Assembly: GCA_963821025.1 (NCBI GenBank) | Contig: CAWGCG010000004.1 | Location: 310,001 to 374,000, forward strand | Reading direction: 5' to 3' | Source: WHSW01 sp963821025 | Lineage (GTDB): Bacteria > Actinomycetota > Thermoleophilia > Solirubrobacterales > 70-9 | Length of the DNA stretch: 64,000 nt | Shown here: one piece after another, positions 58,388-64,000 of the stretch | Position numbering within the stretch: the stretch's first letter is position 1 | Layout: every line of letters starts with the position of its first letter | Notes under the pieces: generated by a model | Database searches by the model: none | Told to the model about the DNA's origin: nothing | What the model saw: the letters and a program-made list of their open reading frames with translations, nothing else | Translations under genes and position numbers: made by a program

Positions 58388-59295
58388 TCGCCGACGGCGG
58401 CGCCGCCGCCGAGAGCGACGACTTCTTTCGCTCGCGCGAGTTTCTCGCCGCCGAGCGAACCACGCACACGCTGCGCGTCGCCTCGCCGGGTCGCGAGGCG
58501 CGGGTGCCGCTGATCGTCCGCGCGGTCGAGGGCGGCGACGCTCTCGATGCCACCTCCCCCTATGGGTATCCGGGGGGACTGGTCGAGGGCGACGGGCCGG
58601 CGCCCGATCCGGCTTCCGTCGATTGGTCGAGGACCGGTCTGGTCAGCGTCTTCGGGCGCGAGCGCCTCGCCGCCGAGCCCTGGATCGCCGGCCCGCGCCA
58701 GCGCTCGCGGGTGCTCGTCCACGACCCGGCCCGGCCCCGTGCCCTGCGGACCCGGCTCGCCGAGCAGGTGCGCGCCAACGCCCGCGACGGCTGGGCGATC
58801 GAGCGCCACGATGGCCCCGAGTCCCCGGCCGCCGACCGCGACGGTTTCGCCGCGGCGTATCGGCAGACGATGCGCAGGGCCGACGCGGCGTCGCATTACT
58901 TCTTCGCCCGCGAGTACTTCGACGCGATCCTCGGATACCGGGCGAGCTGGCTGATCCTCGCTCGCCGTCAGGCCCAGCTCGGTGCCGGAGCGATCGTGGC
59001 CGCCAGCGACGGCGTCCTTCACTACTACCTCGGCGCCACCGCCGAGTCGGCCCGGGCGGCCTCGCCGTTCAAGAACGTGGTCGCGGCGATGCTCGACCTC
59101 GCCGACGAACTCGGCCTGCCGCTCAACCTCGGTGGCGGTGTGGTCGCCGGCGATGGCCTGGAGACGTTCAAGCGGGGCTTCGCCAACTCCGAGCTTCCCT
59201 TTCACACCCAGGAGCTGGTCTGCGAGCCTCGCGCCTACGATCGGCTCACCGCCGGGCGCCGAGCCTCGGGCTTCTTTCCCGCATACCGCGCCTGA
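58366..59295 (+). CDS. FemAB-like / GNAT-fold acyltransferase
   Basis: 309 residues. YRQTMRRADAASHYFFAREYFDAIL and GAGAIVAASDGVLHYYLGATAES followed by FKRGFANSELPFHTQEL match the BioF2-like/FemAB-related double-GNAT group that adds acyl or aminoacyl groups to cell-surface polymers. GTG start overlaps the previous gene by 22 bp. Last gene of the locus. The exact substrate is unknown. Confidence 0.78.
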   Translation: MGATAQLIADGGAAAESDDFFRSREFLAAERTTHTLRVASPGREARVPLIVRAVEGGDALDATSPYGYPGGLVEGDGPAPDPASVDWSRTGLVSVFGRERLAAEPWIAGPRQRSRVLVHDPARPRALRTRLAEQVRANARDGWAIERHDGPESPAADRDGFAAAYRQTMRRADAASHYFFAREYFDAILGYRASWLILARRQAQLGAGAIVAASDGVLHYYLGATAESARAASPFKNVVAAMLDLADELGLPLNLGGGVVAGDGLETFKRGFANSELPFHTQELVCEPRAYDRLTAGRRASGFFPAYRA

Positions 59296-59298
59296 GCG

Positions 59299-60495
59299 CT
59301 ACTTCGGCACCACGCCGCCGTCCTCGGGAGCGAGCGGCTCGATGCCCCCGCCGGCGTTGATCCGTTCCTGCACCAGCCGCCGGAGCTTCGGGATCTCGGC
59401 GCCGAAAGCGGCGCCGGGGCAGGCGGTGAGCCCGACGGTGCCGTGGCCGATCACCCGGTTGAGCCGCACCCTGCGTCCCGAGGGATAGCGGCTGGCCGAG
59501 CCGCCGGCCGAGACCAGGGTGGTCTTCCCGGTCGCCTGCAGACCATGGACCGAGAGCTTCCAGGCGAGGTAGGAGACCAGCGCCTGCCTGGTCGCGGGGG
59601 TGATCGGGGTCTGCGTGTGGGTGCCGATCGAAGCGACCCCGGTCGACTGAGCGTTGAAGCCCTGGGCGTGGGCGCCGACCACCGCTCGCTGCGGGCCTCC
59701 GGCGCGACCGGCGTAGACGTTGCCGAAGCGGTCCACGAGCGCGTTGTAGCCGATGTCGTTCCAGCCGTTGGCGTTGCGGTGATAGCGACAGATCCCGAGC
59801 ACGATCGCGGGCGCCTCGGCCTCGGTGTAGCGGTTCGCGGTGACGGTGTGATGCACGGCCGCCACCTTCACCTTGCCGTACGCCGGGGCGCTGCGCGGGC
59901 GACAGCCACCCTCGACTCGATTCGCACCCCAGGCGCTCCGGCCGATGATCGGCGGGCGGGTCGGCAGCGCCTCCGCCTGCGGGGTGAGCAGCGCCGAGGC
60001 CGAGATGAAGGCCGAGTTGAGCGCCTCGCGGGCGCCGTTGAGCAGGCCGCCGACCGCGGTGGTGGTGCCCGAGACGTTGACGTAGTGGAGGGTGCCCCGC
60101 GGGCGCCAGCCGCGGCTGCGGACCTGAACCTGATCGGCGCCACCGAAGTAGACCGGGCTGCCGTCCTCCGTCTCGACCCAGCGGCTCCAGGCGCCGCCCG
60201 AGTTGCGGCCGCGAACCTCGAGCGGCCGCAGCTCGCCCGCGAGGCCGACCAGGTCGAATCTCCTCGGCGCCTCGATCGTCGGCGAGACGAAGCTGACCGG
60301 ACCGCGACCGGGGTCGACCTCGGCCGCCGCTCGCGCCGACGCCGGCCCGGCGCTAGGCTCGACCGCGGGCAGCGGCTGCTCGAAGTCGACCGCCTCGGGG
60401 AGGTAGCGCTGGGCCGAAAATGCGGGCGCGGCGACGTAGACGAGCGCCGCGGCGAGCGCCGCGAGCACGAGGTGTCTGGTGAGTCGCACTCTCAT
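59299..60495 (-). CDS. Secreted N-acetylmuramoyl-L-alanine amidase (PGRP/Amidase_2)
   Basis: 398 residues. Signal peptide MRVRLTRHLVLAALAAALVYVAAPAFSA, a 150-residue spacer, then the amidase domain with RSAWGANRV, zinc His in AAVHHTVTA, and WNDIGYNALVDRFGNVYAGRAGG, then HGTVGLTACPGAAF. This is the PGRP-type amidase of many actinobacteria. It cleaves the MurNAc-L-Ala bond. The ATG at 60495 gives a normal signal peptide; eight upstream residues are left out. Confidence 0.9.
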   Translation of the reverse strand: MRVRLTRHLVLAALAAALVYVAAPAFSAQRYLPEAVDFEQPLPAVEPSAGPASARAAAEVDPGRGPVSFVSPTIEAPRRFDLVGLAGELRPLEVRGRNSGGAWSRWVETEDGSPVYFGGADQVQVRSRGWRPRGTLHYVNVSGTTTAVGGLLNGAREALNSAFISASALLTPQAEALPTRPPIIGRSAWGANRVEGGCRPRSAPAYGKVKVAAVHHTVTANRYTEAEAPAIVLGICRYHRNANGWNDIGYNALVDRFGNVYAGRAGGPQRAVVGAHAQGFNAQSTGVASIGTHTQTPITPATRQALVSYLAWKLSVHGLQATGKTTLVSAGGSASRYPSGRRVRLNRVIGHGTVGLTACPGAAFGAEIPKLRRLVQERINAGGGIEPLAPEDGGVVPK

Positions 60496-60552
60496 CTGGC
60501 AACACGGTCGATCGCGCATGGATGCGCCGCAGCCGTCCAGAGTGCCAGGTTT

Positions 60553-60570
60553 GCAGGGATTTAGCCCTGC
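60553..60570. other. Intergenic inverted repeat upstream of the amidase
   Basis: GCAGGG-ATTTAG-CCCTGC, a perfect 6-bp stem with 6-nt loop. It could be a weak terminator for the DUF3105 gene or an operator site. No T-run. Confidence 0.3.
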
Positions 60571-60586
60571 TCAGTCGGGGAGAGCC

Positions 60587-61345
60587 TCAGAGCTGGATCG
60601 GGACGTTCTCCGGCCCCTGGCCGCGATAGGTGTCGCGGAAGTCGCGGATCGCGTCGAGCGTGGCGGCGCCGTCGTAGGTCTTGCAGCCCATCATCTGGGT
60701 CCAGGCGGTGACCGCGACCTCGTACGGCATCTCGTCGTTGGGAAAGATCAGCATCCCGGCGGGATCCTCGTCGAAGACCCCCTTGAGCTCGAGTTGATCG
60801 GCCTCGGGCAGGTCTGGCGAGTACTGGATCTCGATTCGGCCGTGCTCGAGCGCGTGAACGAAGTACCAGGGGTCGGGCATCTCGCTGTAGGCACCGTCGG
60901 CCTGCTGGTTGGGGTTGTGGTTGCCCGACGTCGGCGGGTTGGTGCCGTAGTCGGGGATATCGCTCTCGTTGGTGACGTGGGTGCTGCCCTCATCCGGGAG
61001 GTCGAGCATCAACTCGCAGCCGGCGGCGTCGGCGGCGGTCTCGAGATCGCCCTGCTCGAGCGGCGGCGGTGGAGTCCCCTCTCGCCCATCCGGTTTGAAC
61101 CCGTGGACGAACCCGCTCTGGACCTCGATATGTGCGGCGGCGGGGATCGCCTCGCCTCCGACCTGCGCCGTGTCGTCGCCGCCGCTGCCGGCGATGACGA
61201 CGACGATCCCGATCACCACCGCGACCGCGAGTGCTCCGGCTACCCCGTAGCCGAGCAGCAGCCGGCGGCGCTCGGCCGCGGCCTGGCGCTGCTCGGCCTC
61301 GAGCCGCTCGCGGCGGCGGCGCTCTCGTTCGGATTTGCTGCTCAT
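60587..61345 (-). CDS. DUF3105 membrane-anchored protein
   Basis: 252 residues. Highly charged N-terminus (SERERRRRERLEAEQRQAAAERRR), one helix (YGVAGALAVAVVIGIVVVIAG), then the DUF3105 domain with YGTNPPTSGNHNP, WYFVHALEHGRIEIQY and the Asp/Phe-rich ILIFPNDEMPYEVAVTAW. The His-rich motifs suggest a metal site on the outer face. Function unknown. It lies between the MFS exporter and the amidase, all on the minus strand. Confidence 0.85.
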   Translation of the reverse strand: MSSKSERERRRRERLEAEQRQAAAERRRLLLGYGVAGALAVAVVIGIVVVIAGSGGDDTAQVGGEAIPAAAHIEVQSGFVHGFKPDGREGTPPPPLEQGDLETAADAAGCELMLDLPDEGSTHVTNESDIPDYGTNPPTSGNHNPNQQADGAYSEMPDPWYFVHALEHGRIEIQYSPDLPEADQLELKGVFDEDPAGMLIFPNDEMPYEVAVTAWTQMMGCKTYDGAATLDAIRDFRDTYRGQGPENVPIQL

Positions 61346-61382
61346 CGGCGCCGCAGACTAGCGACGCCGACTTCAGCGAAGC

Positions 61383-62627
61383 TCAAGAGAGGTCCTCGCG
61401 GGCCCAGCGCTCGGGCTCGCGCACGCCAGGGACCAGCGCCCCGGTGATGAAGATCGCCGCCGAGAGCACCCCGGCGCCGATCATCGTCGCCTTGACCCCG
61501 AGTGTCTCGGCGACCGGACCGGCGAGGGCGAAGGAGATCGGGACGAGCCCGAAGGAGACCATCCAGTCGAGCGAGGAGACGCGGCCGAGCATCTCCTTGG
61601 GTACGTGGGACTGCATCAACGTTGACCAGGTGATGTCGCCGATCGCAAAGAAGATCCCCGAGACCGCCCCGATCGCCATTGCGATCGCCAGCGATCCGGT
61701 CAGCGGATAGAGCGCCAGGCAGCCGAGCGCCGTGGCGAAGCTGACGAACATCACCAGCACGTGGCTACGGGCCAGGCCTCGCTGGCCGAGCACGAGCGCG
61801 GTTGCGATCGCGCCGATCCCCGAGGCCGCGAGCACCGATCCGAAGCCGCCGGCCCCGGCCCCGATGTCGTTGCGGATCAGGTACGGGAGCAGGACCTCGA
61901 ACGGGCCGTAGTAGATCAACAGCCCGAGCCCGGCAGCGCCCAGCGTTGCCCACAGCCACGGTTGCGAGCGGACGAACCGAAGCCCGGCGGCGATCTCGTG
62001 TCGCACCGGCGCCGGGGGCCCCACAGCCACCGGTGGTCGCCGGCGCATGAGGCTGACGCAGACCGCCGAGAAGGCGAAGGTGCCGGCGTCGACCAAGAAC
62101 GCCGGTCCGGGCCCGATTCCGGCGACAAGGGCGCCGCCGATCGCCGGGCCGGCGAAGCGGAAGGAGATCGGCTCGGTGATTCCATAGAGCGAGTTGGCCT
62201 GGACGAGCAGCGGGCGCGGGACGATCTCGGGGATCGTCGCCTCATAGGCGGGAGCGAACAGCGCCTGTCCGATCCCGAACGGAACCGACAGCGCGACCAC
62301 GTGCCAGAGCTCGATCGAGCCGAGCACCGAGAGCAGACCGATGCCGAGCAGCGAGGAGCCCCGGATCAGATCGGCGGCTATCAGCAGTCGCCGCCTCGGG
62401 ATCCGGTCGGCCAGGACCCCGCCGGCGAGGAGGAAGGCGACCATCGGCAGCGTCCAGGCCAGGCCGACGACCGAGAGCGCCGTCGGCGTGTTGGAGATGT
62501 CATAGACCTGGAAGGCAAGCGCGACCAGGGTGATCCCGTCGCCGATCAGCGAGACGGTGACCCCCGTGTAGAGAAGCCTGAAATCCCGCTCGCCGAGCGG
62601 GCCGAGTACGCGCGGACGACGCCTCAT
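61383..62627 (-). CDS. Major facilitator superfamily transporter (MFS_3-type exporter)
   Basis: 414 residues with 12 helices. Motif A is LADRIPRRRLLIAADLIRG and the start is LGERDFRLLYTGVTVSLIGDGITLVALAFQVYD, typical of the enterobactin-exporter-like EntS/MFS_3 branch. Drug or siderophore export is usual for this branch. It lies 12 bp after the hydrolase gene, in the same orientation. Confidence 0.87.
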   Translation of the reverse strand: MRRRPRVLGPLGERDFRLLYTGVTVSLIGDGITLVALAFQVYDISNTPTALSVVGLAWTLPMVAFLLAGGVLADRIPRRRLLIAADLIRGSSLLGIGLLSVLGSIELWHVVALSVPFGIGQALFAPAYEATIPEIVPRPLLVQANSLYGITEPISFRFAGPAIGGALVAGIGPGPAFLVDAGTFAFSAVCVSLMRRRPPVAVGPPAPVRHEIAAGLRFVRSQPWLWATLGAAGLGLLIYYGPFEVLLPYLIRNDIGAGAGGFGSVLAASGIGAIATALVLGQRGLARSHVLVMFVSFATALGCLALYPLTGSLAIAMAIGAVSGIFFAIGDITWSTLMQSHVPKEMLGRVSSLDWMVSFGLVPISFALAGPVAETLGVKATMIGAGVLSAAIFITGALVPGVREPERWAREDLS

Positions 62628-62639
62628 CGCCGGCTGCGC

Positions 62640-63479
62640 TCAGACCGGGGCGGCGGCGGAACGCTCGGCCTCGCCGGCGGCGAAGGCCTCGTCGAGGAAG
62701 TCGGCGAGCTCCCCGTCGAGCCGGCCCGGGTTGACCCGCCACTCGAGGATCGACTCGGCGTTGACGAGGCGGCCACGGGGCAGCTCGCCGACCAGCATGT
62801 CGGAGTCGGTGAACTGATGCAGCGGATCAGACGGGTGGCCGATCACCAACGCGGGCACCCCGATCAGCTCGCGCTCCTCCCGTGGCGGGGCGGTTCGCCC
62901 GAACAGCAGCCCCTCCAGCACCGCTTCGGAGGCCTCCGGCGGGCGCCGGGTCCAGTCGAGCGCGATGTCGACGAAGAAATTGCTCCGCGGGACCCGGTTG
63001 GTGAGCATGGCGATCCCCCGAAACAGCGGCTTGCCGACCCGCAGCGCGACCAGGACCGGGAGGAAGATCAGGCCGGCGGCGACCAGGGCGTTGTCGAGCA
63101 CCGGCATCTCGATGAACAGGCCGCGCGCCTTGCCCGGATGGCGGGTGGCCATCTCAAGCGCGGCGTTGGCGCCCAGCGAGGTGCCGCCGACGACCGGCCG
63201 CTCGAGTCCGAGGTGATCGATCAGCCCCGCGATCTGATCCGCGAAGGCGCTGACGCTGTAGGCGCGCATGTCATACGGCTTGTCGGAGGCCCCGTGGCCG
63301 AGCAGATCGAGGGTGATCACCCGGAATCCGCGCGAGGCGATCTCCGGCGCCAGCTGGTCGTACATGTGGCGATTCATCAACAGCCCGTGGACGAGGACCA
63401 GAGCGCGCTCGCCCTCGCCCCAGTCGGCGAAGGCGATCCTGTGCCCTTGATGGCGAAACGACCCCTCGACCGAACCCAT
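62640..63479 (-). CDS. Alpha/beta hydrolase
   Basis: 279 residues. Oxyanion region VLVHGLLMNRHMY, nucleophile elbow VVGGTSLGANAALEM with Ser, and HPSDPLHQFTDSD for the acid. LLGHGASDKPYDMRAYSVSAFADQI is the usual strand-5 region. The ATG at 63479 shares its A with the metF stop (TGATG). Substrate unknown. Confidence 0.86.
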   Translation of the reverse strand: MGSVEGSFRHQGHRIAFADWGEGERALVLVHGLLMNRHMYDQLAPEIASRGFRVITLDLLGHGASDKPYDMRAYSVSAFADQIAGLIDHLGLERPVVGGTSLGANAALEMATRHPGKARGLFIEMPVLDNALVAAGLIFLPVLVALRVGKPLFRGIAMLTNRVPRSNFFVDIALDWTRRPPEASEAVLEGLLFGRTAPPREERELIGVPALVIGHPSDPLHQFTDSDMLVGELPRGRLVNAESILEWRVNPGRLDGELADFLDEAFAAGEAERSAAAPV

Positions 63480-64000
63480 CAGCGGCTGGAGTCGACGGAG
63501 GCCGGCCGTCCGCGCGGGGTTGACTCCGCCCGCTCCCAGGGCCGCGAGGCCCGCAGCGCGGCGAGCACGGCGCGGGTCCCGGGGGCGCGATTGAGCGCGT
63601 AGAAATGGATCCCGGGAGCGCCTTTGGCGAGCAGCTCCTCGCACTGCTGTGCCGCGTAGGCGACGCCGAGCAGGGCCTCGGCTTCGGGGTCGCCGCCGAG
63701 CTCGGCCATCGCCGAGTTGAGCTGCTCGGGAATCGTTGCGTCGCAGAGGTTGCAGATCCTGGCGACCTGGTCGAAGCTCGCGATCGGGATCACACCGGGA
63801 ATGATCGGCACCTCGATCCCCCGCTCGCGAGCCGCGGCGAGGAAGTCGAAGTAGACGCGATTGTCGAAGAACAGCTGCGTGATCAGGAAGCCGGCGCCCG
63901 AGTCGACCTTGGTCTTCAGGTAGTCGAGATCGGCGTCGAGGCTCTCGGCCTCGGGGTGGACCTCGGGAAAGCAGGCCCCGCCGATCGTGAACTCGTAGTC
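63479..64000 (-). CDS. metF: Methylenetetrahydrofolate reductase, 5' part missing from window
   Basis: 174 C-terminal residues. FTIGGACFPEVHPEAESLDADLDYLKTKVDSGAGFLITQLFFDN and IPGVIPIASFDQVARICNLCDATIP are core MTHFR motifs of the flavin barrel. GIHFYALNRAPGTRAVL is close to the end. It reduces methylene-THF to methyl-THF for methionine synthesis. The gene continues past the right edge; the frame is open to base 64000. Confidence 0.93.
   Translation of the reverse strand, partial: DYEFTIGGACFPEVHPEAESLDADLDYLKTKVDSGAGFLITQLFFDNRVYFDFLAAARERGIEVPIIPGVIPIASFDQVARICNLCDATIPEQLNSAMAELGGDPEAEALLGVAYAAQQCEELLAKGAPGIHFYALNRAPGTRAVLAALRASRPWERAESTPRGRPASVDSSR

Noticed and set aside
1..64000. CRISPR arrays, prophage, transposase or rRNA genes
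   Set aside because: No regularly spaced repeats, phage or transposase motifs, or rRNA sequence were seen anywhere in the window.

Overview
The window is a stretch of a very GC-rich actinobacterial chromosome centred on the replication origin. The gene order rpmH-rnpA-yidD-yidC-jag-rsmG-parA-parB on the minus strand, diverging from dnaA-dnaN-recF-DUF721-gyrB-gyrA on the plus strand, is the classic origin neighbourhood. The Ser/Thr kinase/FHA/PstP/FtsW/PbpA/PknB operon, the many GTG and TTG starts and the dense start/stop overlaps point to Actinobacteria. A deep-branching class such as Thermoleophilia (Solirubrobacterales or relatives) is my best guess. That placement is inferred from gene content and style, not from a marker-gene search.

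Left part (1-11.6 kb): a minus-strand operon with DUF4126, an alkaline-phosphatase-superfamily hydrolase, GtrA and a GT-C glycosyltransferase cut by the window edge; a plus-strand FAD amine oxidase and methyltransferase; then a minus-strand envelope-stress-like operon (PspC/LiaF-like protein, small membrane protein, PspC-histidine kinase, NarL-type regulator, methyltransferase), a bifunctional-nuclease-domain protein, tRNA-Ile(GAT) and PdxH.

Origin region (11.7-25.5 kb): ribosomal protein L34, RNase P protein, membrane insertase and partition genes to the left; initiator, clamp, RecF, DciA-like protein and gyrase to the right. dnaA as given here needs one frameshift to be full length. A cluster of co-oriented DnaA-box-like sites and a 16-bp palindrome between dnaA and dnaN mark the probable oriC.

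Middle (25.5-46 kb): a flippase-like membrane protein; a 394-bp gene-poor interval with a near-perfect anti-16S Shine-Dalgarno, a 14-codon ORF and a strong terminator; SDR, HNH and prephenate dehydratase genes; then the cell-growth operon kinase-fhaA-fhaB-pstP-ftsW/rodA-pbpA-pknB-ddl, which joins phosphorylation signalling to peptidoglycan synthesis. A third kinase, a DsbA-like protein, a DJ-1 protein, and dedA-uppP-purM follow.

Right part (46-59.3 kb) is a surface-polysaccharide locus: CapD-type 4,6-dehydratase, two LytR_C proteins, a FlgD-Ig-like protein, O-antigen ligase/polymerase, Wzx-type flippase, three glycosyltransferases, a phosphosugar transferase, and GNAT and FemAB-like acyltransferases. 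The window ends with a PGRP-type amidase, DUF3105 protein, MFS exporter, alpha/beta hydrolase and the start-truncated end of metF.

The most unusual signal is a family of degenerate heptanucleotide repeats (unit close to SAGYRGS) at five places. Two form long hairpins placed exactly at the gyrB and pbpA stop codons, and three are arrays translated inside linkers or termini of PstP, the O-antigen ligase and the phosphosugar transferase.
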